Origin: Polaromonas sp.
Lineage (GTDB): Bacteria; Pseudomonadota; Gammaproteobacteria; Burkholderiales; Burkholderiaceae_C
DNA: 64,000 nt
Direction of reading: 5' to 3'
NCBI RefSeq assembly: GCF_029945925.1
Contig: NZ_JAQSDN010000043.1
Span: 78,398 to 142,397 of the forward strand
This document shows, one piece after another, positions 15,911 to 25,706 of the stretch. Each line of letters starts with the position of its first letter. Position 1 is the stretch's first letter. A model generated the notes under the pieces. It made no database searches. It had not been told where the DNA came from and saw only the letters and a program-made list of their open reading frames with translations. A program made the position numbers and the translations under genes.

Positions 15911-17707
15911 TCAGGCCAGCGCGGCGTCCGTGTCCATCAGCGCCTTGCTGCCGCTACGCGCGGTGCGCATCAGCGTCGCGGTCTCGGGGAACAGTTTCGC
16001 GAAGTAGAAGCGCGCCGTCTGCACCTTGGCCAGATAGAAGGAGTCGGCATTGCCGGCAGCGATTTCGCGCAGCGCGGTTTGCGCCATGCGCGCCCAGAAG
16101 TAACCAAACACCAGGTGGCCGGCGACGCGCAGGTAGTCCACCGCCGCCGCGCCCACTTCGTCAGGGTTCTGGAAACCCTTGAAGCCGAGCTCGGTCGTGA
16201 ACTTGGTCATCTGGTCGGCCAGGTAGGCCAGCGGATTGATGAACTCGGCCATCTTCTCATTGACGCCTTCCTCGGCAATCAGGGCGCCGATGATCTTGCC
16301 GAATTTTTTCAGCGTGGCGCCGTTGTTGCCGAGCACCTTGCGGCCCAGCAGATCCAGCGACTGGATCGTGTTGGTGCCTTCGTAAATCATGTTGATGCGG
16401 TTGTCGCGCACGAACTGCTCCATGCCCCATTCCTTGATGAAGCCGTGGCCGCCGAAAACCTGCATGCAGGCGTTGGTGGAAATATGGCCGTTGTCGGTCA
16501 GGAAGGCCTTCACGATGGGCGTGAGCAGCGCGACGATTTCGCCGGAATCCTTGCGGACCTTCTCGTCGGGGTGGTGCAGTTCCTTGTCGAGCAGCATCGT
16601 GCAGTAGATCGCCAGCGCACGGCCGCCCTCGGCATAAGCCTTGGCGGTCAGCAGCATCTTGCGCACATCGGGGTGCACGATGATCGGATCGGCCGGCTTG
16701 TCCTTGGCTTTCACGCCCGACAGCGAACGCATCTGGATGCGGTCCTTGGCGTAGGCCAGCGCGTTCTGGTAGGCCACTTCGGTCAGGCCCAGCGACTGGT
16801 TGCCGACGCCCAGGCGGGCGGCGTTCATCATGACGAACATGGCGGCCAGGCCCTTGTTGGGTGCGCCCACCATGGTGCCGACGGCGCCCTCAAGCACGAT
16901 TTGCGCGGTGGCGTTGCCGTGGATGCCCATCTTGTGTTCCAGGCTGCCGCAGTAAATGCCGTTGCGGGAACCGATGGCGCCGTCTTCCCCGACATTGAAT
17001 TTCGGCACAAGGAACAGGCTGATGCCTTTGCTGCCCTGCGGTGCATCGGGCAGGCGGGCCAGCACCAGGTGCAGGATGTTTTCGGTCATGTCGTGTTCAC
17101 CGGCGCTGATGAAAATCTTGTTGCCGGTGAGTTTGTAGGTACCGTCTGCCTGGGGCTCGGCTTTTGTGCGCAGCAGGCCCAGGTCGGTGCCGCAATGCGG
17201 CTCGGTCAGGCACATGGTGCCGGTCCACTCGCCGCTGACCAATTTTGGCAGGTAGAGCTTTTTCTGCGCGTCCGTGCCGTGGGCATGCAGCGCCTCGTAG
17301 GCGCCGTGCGACAGGCCGGGGTACATGGTCCAGGCCTGGTTGGCGGAGTTCAGCATTTCGTAGACGCACTGGTTCACGACAAAGGGCAGGCCCTGGCCGC
17401 CGTATTCGGGGTCGCAGGACAACGCTGCCCAGCCGCCTTCGACGTACTTGGCATAGGCTTCCTTGAAACCCTTGGGCGGTGTCACCTCGTGCGTGGCCTG
17501 GTCCAGTTTGCAGCCTTCCGTGTCGCCGCTGATGTTCAGGGGGAAGGTCACTTCGGCGGCAAACTTGCCGGCTTCCTCGAGCACGGCATTGATGGTGTCC
17601 GCGTCCACATCGGCGTGTTTCGGCAGGGCCTTGAACTCGTCGGTGACCTTGAGCACTTCGTGCATGACGAACTGCATGTCGCGCAGTGGCGGGTTGTATT
17701 GAGGCAT
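15911..17707 (-). CDS. acyl-CoA dehydrogenase (~600-aa class with C-terminal extension)
   Basis: MCLTEPHCGTDLGLLRTKAEPQADGTYKLTGNKIFISAGEHDMTENILHLVLAR; ACDH signature motifs. Confidence 0.93.
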   Translation of the reverse strand: MPQYNPPLRDMQFVMHEVLKVTDEFKALPKHADVDADTINAVLEEAGKFAAEVTFPLNISGDTEGCKLDQATHEVTPPKGFKEAYAKYVEGGWAALSCDPEYGGQGLPFVVNQCVYEMLNSANQAWTMYPGLSHGAYEALHAHGTDAQKKLYLPKLVSGEWTGTMCLTEPHCGTDLGLLRTKAEPQADGTYKLTGNKIFISAGEHDMTENILHLVLARLPDAPQGSKGISLFLVPKFNVGEDGAIGSRNGIYCGSLEHKMGIHGNATAQIVLEGAVGTMVGAPNKGLAAMFVMMNAARLGVGNQSLGLTEVAYQNALAYAKDRIQMRSLSGVKAKDKPADPIIVHPDVRKMLLTAKAYAEGGRALAIYCTMLLDKELHHPDEKVRKDSGEIVALLTPIVKAFLTDNGHISTNACMQVFGGHGFIKEWGMEQFVRDNRINMIYEGTNTIQSLDLLGRKVLGNNGATLKKFGKIIGALIAEEGVNEKMAEFINPLAYLADQMTKFTTELGFKGFQNPDEVGAAAVDYLRVAGHLVFGYFWARMAQTALREIAAGNADSFYLAKVQTARFYFAKLFPETATLMRTARSGSKALMDTDAALA

Positions 17708-17732
17708 GGAAAGATCCTTTGATGGGAAGGGA

Positions 17733-18512
17733 TTAAACGGAAGAGCCGAAAGAAATGGAGGAAGCGGAAGAGGCGAAAGAGTCAGGAATAGGCACGGCGC
17801 CGCCCGTCAGTGATGCAGAGGTGATGGGTGGCGCCAGCGCGCCGGCGGCGTCGCTGCCGTAACGCGCCAGGATGCTCTGGAAGGCGCGCAATGTCCGGTC
17901 TATGGAACCAGGCGTCTTGAGAAAGCGGGCTTCGTAATGCAAGGCCAGGATCAGGCCGTGGATCTCGAAGGCAATCTGGCGCTCGTCGGCGTCCGCACGC
18001 AAATGGCCGGCCTCCTTGGCCAGCACCACCGCGCGGTACATGGCCGCCAGCCAGGTCTGCACCGAGGTGGCCAGCGCGTCGCGCACCGGGCCGGGCCGGT
18101 CGTCAAATTCGACGGCGCCGCTGATGAAGATGCAGCCCGACTGCAGCTCGACCGCGACCTGTTTCATCCAGTTGCCGAACAGGGCCTGCACACGCGGCAG
18201 GCCTTTGGGCTCTTTCAGCGCGGGGTAAAAAACCTCTTCTTCAAAACGCGCGAAATACTCGCGGATGACCGATATCTGCAATTCTTCGCGGGAGCCGAAG
18301 TGGGCAAACACGCCCGACTTGCTCATGTGCATGACTTCGGCCAGGGCGCCAATGCTCAGGCCTTCCAGGCCGATCTGCGTGGCCAGTCCGAGGGCGGCAT
18401 CCACGATGGCAGCCTTGGTCTGCTGGCCTTTCTGCATGCCGGCATGCGCCGCGCGAGCACTTTCCCGGGGACCCGGGCGGGCTGTCTTGACAGGAAGTTC
18501 GGTAACAGACAT
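17733..18512 (-). CDS. TetR/AcrR family transcriptional regulator
   Basis: AIVDAALGLATQIGLEGLSIGALAEVMHMSKSGVFAHFGSREELQISVIREY; start at MSVTELPVK. Confidence 0.88.
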   Translation of the reverse strand: MSVTELPVKTARPGPRESARAAHAGMQKGQQTKAAIVDAALGLATQIGLEGLSIGALAEVMHMSKSGVFAHFGSREELQISVIREYFARFEEEVFYPALKEPKGLPRVQALFGNWMKQVAVELQSGCIFISGAVEFDDRPGPVRDALATSVQTWLAAMYRAVVLAKEAGHLRADADERQIAFEIHGLILALHYEARFLKTPGSIDRTLRAFQSILARYGSDAAGALAPPITSASLTGGAVPIPDSFASSASSISFGSSV

Positions 18513-18531
18513 GGGCGCCAGACAAAAAAAA

Positions 18532-18545
18532 AGAACGACCGTTCT
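18532..18545. promoter_or_regulatory. candidate TetR operator AGAACG-AC-CGTTCT
   Basis: Perfect 6-bp dyad 20 bp upstream of the TetR start codon. Confidence 0.55.
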
Positions 18546-18622
18546 ATTTTGCCGCAAAACCTGCCCCGTTCAACGCAAGCGCCAGGAAATACCGATTTAT
18601 AGGGTTGAGGCCCTAGGCTGGG

Positions 18623-21010
18623 TCAGGGTAAACCCTTGTCAACATCAGACTCAGGGACCGGAAATTCGGCGATCCAGGCGGAAAGCTGCTGCGGATCAAA
18701 GGGCTTGGTCAGGTGCCGGTTGAAACCTGCAGCCAGGGCCTTCTGCCGGTCATCGTCCTGGCCCCAGCCGGTCGCTGCGATCAGCAGCGGGCGGTCGCCC
18801 CAGGGCTGGGCGCGCACCAGCCGTGCGACTTCATACCCATTGAGGCCGGGCATGCCGATATCGAGCACCAGCACATCGGGCCGCAAGCGCATCGCCAGGT
18901 CAGCCGCCTCCCGTCCGTCATTGGCCGTGTGCACGAGGTAGCCGTCCATGCGAAGCAGTTCGGCCAGCACATCGACTGCGTCGCGGTTGTCGTCGGCGAG
19001 CAGCACGGTCCGGGCCTGCGGCGGGCCCGGGGCCGGCAAGGTCGCAGCCGGGCTGGCGACGACTTGTTGCCTGTCGGCGGAATACGGCAGCTTCACGACA
19101 AAGCGGCTGCCGCGGCCCGGGCCTTCGCTGAAGGCCGACACCGTGCCGCCGTGCAGCTCGACCAGCCCCTTGGCCAGTGCCAGTCCGATGCCCAGACCGC
19201 CTTCCGAGCGGTCCAGCGCCGATTTCTCCTGGGCGAACATGGTGAAGATGTTTTCGATGGCCGCCTGGCTCAGGCCAATGCCGCTGTCCGTCACCGTGAA
19301 ACTCAGCCAGTCCACCTCGACCTGCACGTCGAACCCGATCTGACCTCCTTCGTCGGTGTATTTCACGGCGTTGTTCAGCAGGTTGGACAGCACCTGCGCC
19401 AGCCTGAGCGGATCGGCCACCAGCTGCAGGCCGTCGCCGCCGATCGTGGCCACCAGAACGTGCCGCTTGGCCTGCGCCAGGGGACGCACCGTTTCCAGGA
19501 CGGACTCCACCAGATCGTCGACAGCCAGGGGCACTTTCTTCAGGACCACCCTGCGCTGGGTGATGCGGGCGACATCGATCAGGTCGTCCAGCAGGCGGGC
19601 CATGTGACCCACCTGGCGTCCAATCACCTCCACGGCATGTTCTCGCGCCGCTGGTTGGGAAGCCGGAGAGCCGAGCAACTGCGCGGCGGCACGAATCGGC
19701 GCCAGCGGGTTGCGCAGTTCGTGCGCCAGCGTCGCCAGAAACTCGTCTTTCTGGCGGTCCGCATCGCGCAACGCCTGGTGGTTTTTTTTCGCGTCCTCAA
19801 TGTCGGTGGTGGTGCCAAACCAGCGCAGCACGCGGCCATCGGCGTCGAGTTGCGGCACGGCGCGCGCCTTGAACCAGCGGTAAGCGCCGCCCGCACCGCG
19901 CAGGCGGTAGTCCACCTGCCACTCCTGGTTGCCGCCGCGCACCCGCGCCCAGTTCTCCCGGGCCACGACGCGGTCATCGGGATGCAAAAAAGCCATCCAG
20001 CCATTGCCGAGCGCACTTTCCGCGGTCTGGCCGGTGTAAGCCTGCCACTGGGAATTGAATCGCTCCAGCGGACCATCGGCCGCGGCCACCCAGGCGATGG
20101 CGGGGATGCTGTTGGAAAAAGCCAGCAGGGCCTGCTGGATGCGCTGCAATTCGGTGACCTCGTGCCCCTGCACAAACACGCCGTTGACCGCACCCTTCGC
20201 ATCCCGCAGCGGCTGATAGACAAAATCCAGCCAGGCCTCGGTAGGAGGCGCATCACGTTCGTGATTGAGCATCAGGCGCACGGACCGGCCCACATAGGGT
20301 TCCCCGGTAGTAAACACTTGGTCCAGCAGTTTGACAAAACCCTGCTCGACCACCTCGGGCAAGGCCAGGGCCAGGGGCTTGCCGATCACGTCGCGAAAAC
20401 CGGTCAGTTGCACATAGGCCTGGTTGGCAATTTCAAACACATGGTCGGGTCCGCGCATGATGGCGATGAAGCCGGGCGCCTGGCTGAACAGCGACTGCAG
20501 CCGCTCCTGTTCCGCGCGCTGATGGCGTTCGGCCAACACCATGCCGGTGGTTTCCGTGCAGGCGCAGAAAAAGCCGGCGACACCACCGGCCTCGTCACGC
20601 ACCGGCGACCATGAAAACGTGAACCAGGTGTCTTCGTCGTAGCCGTGGCGTCGCATGCGTAGCGGCAGGTTTTCCATGAAGAAGGCCTCGCCGCCGACCG
20701 CGCGTGCCACCAGGGGCACGAGCTCGACACGGATTTCATGCCAGATATCGAGAAACGGCTGCCCCATGCCCGCAGGATGTTTGGCGCCCATGATCTCGCC
20801 GTAGGCGTCGTTGTACAGCGTGTTCAGCGCCGGTCCCCAGGCAACGAACATGGGGAAGGCCGAACCCAGCATCAGGCTGACCACCGAGCGCAGCGACTGG
20901 GGCCACTGCTGCGGCGGACCCAGCCCCGGACCCGACCAGTCCATGCCACGCATCAGGCGCGAGGTGGAGGTGTCGCCGGAGAGAAAAGGCAGGTCGGAGG
21001 CGGCGCTCAT
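18623..21010 (-). CDS. hybrid PAS-domain sensor histidine kinase with C-terminal receiver domain
   Basis: PAS repeats, H-box FLATLAHELRNPLAPIRAA, N/G boxes (LLNNAVKYTDEGG, GLGIGLALAKGLVELHGG), receiver (VLLADDNRDAVDVLAELL...VLDIGMPGLNGYEVA). Confidence 0.93.
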   Translation of the reverse strand: MSAASDLPFLSGDTSTSRLMRGMDWSGPGLGPPQQWPQSLRSVVSLMLGSAFPMFVAWGPALNTLYNDAYGEIMGAKHPAGMGQPFLDIWHEIRVELVPLVARAVGGEAFFMENLPLRMRRHGYDEDTWFTFSWSPVRDEAGGVAGFFCACTETTGMVLAERHQRAEQERLQSLFSQAPGFIAIMRGPDHVFEIANQAYVQLTGFRDVIGKPLALALPEVVEQGFVKLLDQVFTTGEPYVGRSVRLMLNHERDAPPTEAWLDFVYQPLRDAKGAVNGVFVQGHEVTELQRIQQALLAFSNSIPAIAWVAAADGPLERFNSQWQAYTGQTAESALGNGWMAFLHPDDRVVARENWARVRGGNQEWQVDYRLRGAGGAYRWFKARAVPQLDADGRVLRWFGTTTDIEDAKKNHQALRDADRQKDEFLATLAHELRNPLAPIRAAAQLLGSPASQPAAREHAVEVIGRQVGHMARLLDDLIDVARITQRRVVLKKVPLAVDDLVESVLETVRPLAQAKRHVLVATIGGDGLQLVADPLRLAQVLSNLLNNAVKYTDEGGQIGFDVQVEVDWLSFTVTDSGIGLSQAAIENIFTMFAQEKSALDRSEGGLGIGLALAKGLVELHGGTVSAFSEGPGRGSRFVVKLPYSADRQQVVASPAATLPAPGPPQARTVLLADDNRDAVDVLAELLRMDGYLVHTANDGREAADLAMRLRPDVLVLDIGMPGLNGYEVARLVRAQPWGDRPLLIAATGWGQDDDRQKALAAGFNRHLTKPFDPQQLSAWIAEFPVPESDVDKGLP

Positions 21011-21053
21011 CCGCCGCAGTTTACCTGCCGCGGTGCCGGCCTGGCAGCCAGGA

Positions 21054-21902
21054 TTACAGCTTGAACGGAACCACCACCTGGCGCTGCTCGCCCAGGCCTT
21101 CAATGCCCAGGGTCATGACGTCGCCCTTTTTCAGGAACAAGGGCGGCTTCATGCCCATGCCCACGCCGGGCGGTGTGCCGGTGGTGATCACATCGCCGGG
21201 CATCAAGGTCATGAACTGGCTGACATAACTGATGATTTTGGCGACGCTGAAAATCATGGTTTTGGTGCTGCCGGTCTGCGCCCGCTGGCCGTTGAGGTCC
21301 AGCCACATCGCCAGCTTTTGCGGATTCGGCACATCGTCGCGCGTGACCAGCCAGGGGCCGATCGGACCGAAGGTGTCGCAGCCCTTGCCCTTGTCCCAGG
21401 TGCCGCCGCGCTCGATCTGGTATTCACGCTCACTGACGTCGTTGATGGTGCAGTAGCCGGCCACAAAATTGAGCGCGTCCTTCTGCGAGACATAACGCGC
21501 GCGGGTGCCGATCACCACGCCGAGTTCGACCTCCCAGTCGGACTTGACCGAACCCTTGGGCAACATGACCGGATCGTTGGCCCCCTGGATGCAGGTGGTG
21601 GCCTTCATGAACACGATGGGTTCTTTCGGAATCGGCAGGCCCGACTCGGCCGCGTGGTCGGCATAGTTCAGGCCAATGGCGATGAACTTGCCGACACCGG
21701 CAACCGGGCTGCCCAGACGCGGCTTGCCTTTGACCAGCGGCAGGTTCGCCGCCTTGAGCTTGCGCAGCTTGGCCAGTGCGCCATCACCGAGCTGGTCGGG
21801 GCCAATGTCCTTGACCACGCCGCTCAGGTCGCGCAGTTTGCCCTCGGCATCGATGAGACCTGGTTTTTCCTTGCCAGGGTTGCCGTAACGAACGAGTTTC
21901 AT
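21054..21902 (-). CDS. fumarylacetoacetate hydrolase (FAH) family protein
   Basis: GKFIAIGLNYADHAAESGLPIPKEPIVFMKATTCIQGANDPVMLP; DWEVELGVVIG; GDVITTGTPPGVGMG. Confidence 0.92.
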   Translation of the reverse strand: MKLVRYGNPGKEKPGLIDAEGKLRDLSGVVKDIGPDQLGDGALAKLRKLKAANLPLVKGKPRLGSPVAGVGKFIAIGLNYADHAAESGLPIPKEPIVFMKATTCIQGANDPVMLPKGSVKSDWEVELGVVIGTRARYVSQKDALNFVAGYCTINDVSEREYQIERGGTWDKGKGCDTFGPIGPWLVTRDDVPNPQKLAMWLDLNGQRAQTGSTKTMIFSVAKIISYVSQFMTLMPGDVITTGTPPGVGMGMKPPLFLKKGDVMTLGIEGLGEQRQVVVPFKL

Positions 21903-21954
21903 GGTTTTTCCTTTAAAAAAAAGAGGTGCGAAATGGGGCGTCCAGAAATTCGAT

Positions 21955-22141
21955 TATCGGGATGCAGGGCGAGGCGCACGGGGTTTTTGGGGTCAGAGCC
22001 CAAATTCGCCGTGCCTTCGGCACACCTGGAAGGCGCGGTGCGACGCACCGCAGCGAAATTGGCGTCTGACCCCAATAACCCCTTGGGTGCATGAGGATTC
22101 CGAGCACCGCGCAACGAAGCCATGCGCCCGAGAATCGGATT
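21955..22141 (-). repeat. post-stop structured repeat, copy 3, with nested inverted-repeat insertion
   Basis: Outer arms CGGGaTGCA/TGCGCCCG and ATGAGGATT, GCGCAACGAAGC motifs; inner region (about 21980-22082) carries GGGGTCAGA...TCTGACCCC and AATTCGC...GCGAAATT inverted arms. Confidence 0.72.
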
Positions 22142-22155
22142 GATGGATGTCCCCA

Positions 22156-22902
22156 TCAGTAGGTGGAGCGGCCGCCCGACAGGTCAAACACCGCGCCGGT
22201 CGAGAACGAACATTCTTCGGTGCACAGCCAGACCACCATGGCGGCCACCTCGTCGGGCGTGCCGAAGCGGCCCATCGGTATTTTCGACAGCATGAAGGCA
22301 ATGTGTTCCGGCGTCATCTGGTCAAAAATCGCGGTCTTCACGGCGGCCGGCGTGACGCAGTTGACGCGCACGCTGGTATCGGCGAGTTCCTTGCCCAGCG
22401 ACTTGGTCAGCGCAATCACCCCCGCCTTGCTGGCGCTGTAGGCGCTGGCATTCGGGTTGCCGTCCTTGCCGGCCACCGAGGCGATGTTGACAATGCGGCC
22501 GTAGTTGTTGGCGCGCAGATGCGGCGCCCATTCACGGCAGCACAGGAACAGGCCGTTGAGGTTGACGGCCATCACCTGCTCCCACGCATCGACCGGGTAA
22601 TCCCAGAGCTTGACGTTGGGGCCGGTCACGCCGGCGCTGTTGACCAGCGCATCGACCTTGGGAGCCAACAGCAACGTCGCCTGGACCGCCGCGCGCACCG
22701 AGGCATGCTGCGACACGTCCACCGCCACCGCCGAGGCCCGCGGACCCAACGCGGCCGCCGCCTGCTTTGCCGCCGCTTCGTCGCGGTCCCACAGCGTGAC
22801 ACTGCCGCCGGACTGGATCAGCCGCTGCGCAATGGCGTAACCCAGGCCGGTGGCACCACCGGTGACCACCGCGTGCCGGCCCTGGAAGTCGAGCTGGTTC
22901 AT
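22156..22902 (-). CDS. SDR family oxidoreductase (sugar dehydrogenase-like)
   Basis: TGGATGLGYAIAQRL, NSAGVTGPN, YSASKAGVIALTKSLGKEL. Confidence 0.88.
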   Translation of the reverse strand: MNQLDFQGRHAVVTGGATGLGYAIAQRLIQSGGSVTLWDRDEAAAKQAAAALGPRASAVAVDVSQHASVRAAVQATLLLAPKVDALVNSAGVTGPNVKLWDYPVDAWEQVMAVNLNGLFLCCREWAPHLRANNYGRIVNIASVAGKDGNPNASAYSASKAGVIALTKSLGKELADTSVRVNCVTPAAVKTAIFDQMTPEHIAFMLSKIPMGRFGTPDEVAAMVVWLCTEECSFSTGAVFDLSGGRSTY

Positions 22903-23642
22903 ATGGTCATGCCACCATCGATGTTGTAGTGCTGGCCGGTGACAAAGGCTGCTTCATCGCTGGCCAGGAAGGTCACGACGGGTGCAATCTCGTGGGCCTG
23001 CGCGAGCCGGCCCATGGGCTGGCGGGCAATGAAATTCCTGCGCGCTTCCACCGGGTCTTCAAACACATTGATGCGGTCCTGCAGCGAGGGCGTATCGACG
23101 GTACCGGGGCAGATGCAGTTGCAGCGTATGCCCTGCATCACAAAGTCGGCCGCCACACTTTTTGTCAGGCCGATCACCGCCGCCTTGGACGCGCCATAGA
23201 CAAACCGGTTGGGAAGCCCCTTGATGCTGACCACACTGGCCATGTTGATGATGCTGCCGCTGCCCTTGCCGCCGTTGTTGGCGAGCATGCGCGGCAGTGC
23301 CGCCTGGATGGTCCAGAACTGCGAGCGCACATTGAGGTTGAAAGCGAACTCCCACTCTTCGTCGGTGGCCTGCAGGGCCGTGCCCGCGTGCACAAAACCC
23401 GCGCAATTGAACAGCACGTCGAGCGCCGGCAGGCCGGCGATCGCCTTCTGGATCGCCGCCTTGTCGAGCACGTCCAGCGCCATGGTGCGGATATTGGGCA
23501 TGCCCGCATAACTTTCCAGCAGCTTCGCATTGACGTCGGTCGCCCAGACCTGCGCACCTTCTGCCGCCATGGCCAGCGCACTGGCCTTGCCTATGCCCTG
23601 GCCGGCGGCCGTGATCAGTGCGGTTTTCCCTTGGAGTCTCAT
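22899..23642 (-). CDS. SDR family oxidoreductase (2-keto-3-deoxy-L-fuconate dehydrogenase-like)
   Basis: MRLQGKTALITAAGQGIGKASALAMAAEGAQVWATDVN; NCAGFVHAG; YGASKAAVIGLTKSVAADFV; ATGA overlap with next gene. Confidence 0.87.
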   Translation of the reverse strand: MRLQGKTALITAAGQGIGKASALAMAAEGAQVWATDVNAKLLESYAGMPNIRTMALDVLDKAAIQKAIAGLPALDVLFNCAGFVHAGTALQATDEEWEFAFNLNVRSQFWTIQAALPRMLANNGGKGSGSIINMASVVSIKGLPNRFVYGASKAAVIGLTKSVAADFVMQGIRCNCICPGTVDTPSLQDRINVFEDPVEARRNFIARQPMGRLAQAHEIAPVVTFLASDEAAFVTGQHYNIDGGMTI

Positions 23643-23672
23643 GTCTTTTCCTTGGTTGATTGTTTGATTGAT

Positions 23673-24788
23673 TTATTGATTCAGGGTGGTGTCGGCAAGC
23701 TGCCGCTTTTCGATGACAGGCCAGTCCCACGCCATGCCCAGGCCGGGCGCATCGGGCGGCCAGGCATAACCGCCCTCGACCCGGATGCGGCTGGTCGTGA
23801 TGTCGTCGAGCTGCGGGATGTATTCAACCCAGGCCGCATTGGGAACGGCGGCGCACAGGCTCACATGCAGCTCCATCAGGAAATGCGGACAGACGGGCAC
23901 GCCAAACCCTTCGGCCAGATGGGCCACCTTGATCCATGGGGTGATGCCGCCTATGCGCGCCACATCGGGCTGGACAATGCTGCAGGCGCCCTGTTCCAGG
24001 TATTCGCGGAACTGGCTCAGGTGGTACATCGACTCACCCACGGCCACCGGGATGGCGGTCTGGGCGCGCAGTTGCCTGTGCCCCGACACGTCTTCGGCCG
24101 CCATGGGCTCCTCCAGCCAGGCCAGGTCCAGCCCCGCAAAGGCGGCCGCCCGGCGCACCGCCTCCGGGCGGTTGAAACCCTGGTTCGCGTCGACCATGAT
24201 GTCAAAGCCCGGGCCCACCGCGTCCCGCACGGCGGACAGCCGTGCCACGTCCTCGCTGACATGCGGCCTGCCCACCTTGATCTTCGCGCCCCGGAAACCC
24301 TGGGCCTGGGCCGCCAGCGTCTGCGCCACCAGCTCGTCGGCACCCAGGTGCAGCCAGCCGCCCTCGGTGGTGTACACCGGGACACGCGATTGCGCGCCAC
24401 CGAGCAACTGCCACAGGGGCAAGTCCTGGCGGCGTGCGCGCCAGTCCCACAAGGCGGTGTCCACGCAGGCCAGCGCCAGGCTGGTGATGGCCCCCACGGC
24501 CGTGGCGTGGGTGTGGAAAAACAGGTCTTTCCAGATCGCCTCGACATGCAGCGGGTTGCGGCCCAGCAGGCGCGGCGCGAGGTGGTCGTGCAGCAAGGCC
24601 ATGACCGATGAGCCGCCGGTGCCTATGGTGTAGGCATAACCGGTGCCCTCCACGCCGTCACTGCAGCGCAGGGTGAGCAGCAGGGTCTCCTGCGTCACAA
24701 AGGACTGGATGGCGTCGGTGCGCACGACCTTGGGCGGCAGGTTGACTTGGCGCAGGCGGACGGACTCAATCGTGACGGGCGCGGTCAT
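23673..24788 (-). CDS. mandelate racemase/muconate lactonizing (enolase superfamily) sugar-acid dehydratase-like protein
   Basis: KIKVG catalytic region, MVDANQGF, WLEEPM, VGESMY; 371 aa. Confidence 0.9.
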   Translation of the reverse strand: MTAPVTIESVRLRQVNLPPKVVRTDAIQSFVTQETLLLTLRCSDGVEGTGYAYTIGTGGSSVMALLHDHLAPRLLGRNPLHVEAIWKDLFFHTHATAVGAITSLALACVDTALWDWRARRQDLPLWQLLGGAQSRVPVYTTEGGWLHLGADELVAQTLAAQAQGFRGAKIKVGRPHVSEDVARLSAVRDAVGPGFDIMVDANQGFNRPEAVRRAAAFAGLDLAWLEEPMAAEDVSGHRQLRAQTAIPVAVGESMYHLSQFREYLEQGACSIVQPDVARIGGITPWIKVAHLAEGFGVPVCPHFLMELHVSLCAAVPNAAWVEYIPQLDDITTSRIRVEGGYAWPPDAPGLGMAWDWPVIEKRQLADTTLNQ

Positions 24789-24871
24789 GGGCGGACGCGG
24801 AGGAAAAACATGGCAGGAAACATTACAGGGTTTAGCCGGATGGCCGGAAGGGCTGGAATCATGGGATTATC

Positions 24872-24888
24872 AATTGGTCTTACCACTT
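24872..24888. promoter_or_regulatory. candidate FadR/PdhR-subfamily GntR operator AATTGGTCTTACCACTT
   Basis: AATTGGT-N3-ACCA dyad in the divergent promoter region between the enolase gene and the GntR gene. Confidence 0.6.
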
Positions 24889-24931
24889 GTCCACTTCTGG
24901 CTAACCCTTAATTCATCCCCGCACTGAAAAA

Positions 24932-25651
24932 ATGCCGCTGCAAACCGTCGAACCGCAACGCCTTTATCGCCAGATCGCCGAGCAGCTGCGCTCGCTGATC
25001 AGCAAGGGGGAATTTGCGGCCGGCACGCGCCTGCCGGCAGAACGCGACCTGGCCAAACAGCTCGGCGTGAGCCGGCCGTCGGTGCGGGAAGCACTGATTG
25101 CCATGGAAGTCGAAGGCTGGGTCGAGGTGCGCACCGGCTCCGGTGTGTATGTGCTGGACCGGTCGGTGCGGGCCAGCCGGTCCAAGGGGCCGCAGGTCAC
25201 ACTGACCGAATGGGGGCCCCTGGAACTGATACGCGCACGCCGCGTGGTGGAGGGTGAGATCGCCTCGATGGCCGCTCTCCAGGCCAGGCGCAAGGACATC
25301 GACGCCATGCGCGCCGCCATTGACATGATGGTCACCGACGCCAACCGCGGCGTGCTGCCGCTGGACGGCGACCGGGCCTTCCACAGCGCGATTGTCGAGG
25401 CTTGCGGCAACGTGGTGCTGATCGAAACCGTGCAGAGTTTCTGGGACTCCCGCCGCGGCCCGCTGTTCACGCGCCTGACCGGCTACTTCGAGACGATGAA
25501 ATCATGGCAATCGGCGATTGCCGAACACGAAGCGATCCTGGCCGCCATCTGCGCGCACGACGGCCCCGCCGCCCGCACCGCGATGCATACCCACATGGAC
25601 AAGTCCCATTCCCGATTCAGCGCGAGCTGGCGCCGCGCGAAGACAAGCTGA
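24932..25651 (+). CDS. GntR (FadR subfamily) transcriptional regulator
   Basis: LYRQIAEQLRSLISKGEFAAGTRLPAERDLAKQLGVSRPSVREALIAMEVEGWVEVRTGSGVYV; FCD domain C-terminus. Confidence 0.93.
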   Translation: MPLQTVEPQRLYRQIAEQLRSLISKGEFAAGTRLPAERDLAKQLGVSRPSVREALIAMEVEGWVEVRTGSGVYVLDRSVRASRSKGPQVTLTEWGPLELIRARRVVEGEIASMAALQARRKDIDAMRAAIDMMVTDANRGVLPLDGDRAFHSAIVEACGNVVLIETVQSFWDSRRGPLFTRLTGYFETMKSWQSAIAEHEAILAAICAHDGPAARTAMHTHMDKSHSRFSASWRRAKTS

Positions 25652-25706
25652 AGGAAGCGCCCGGCAATTCATCTTATCGACCCTTTCTTTTAACCGAGGA
25701 GACAAC

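Noticed and set aside
18623-21010. Hybrid sensor kinase as a novel signalling system
   Set aside because: PAS-HK-REC architecture is common; nothing unusual in domain order.
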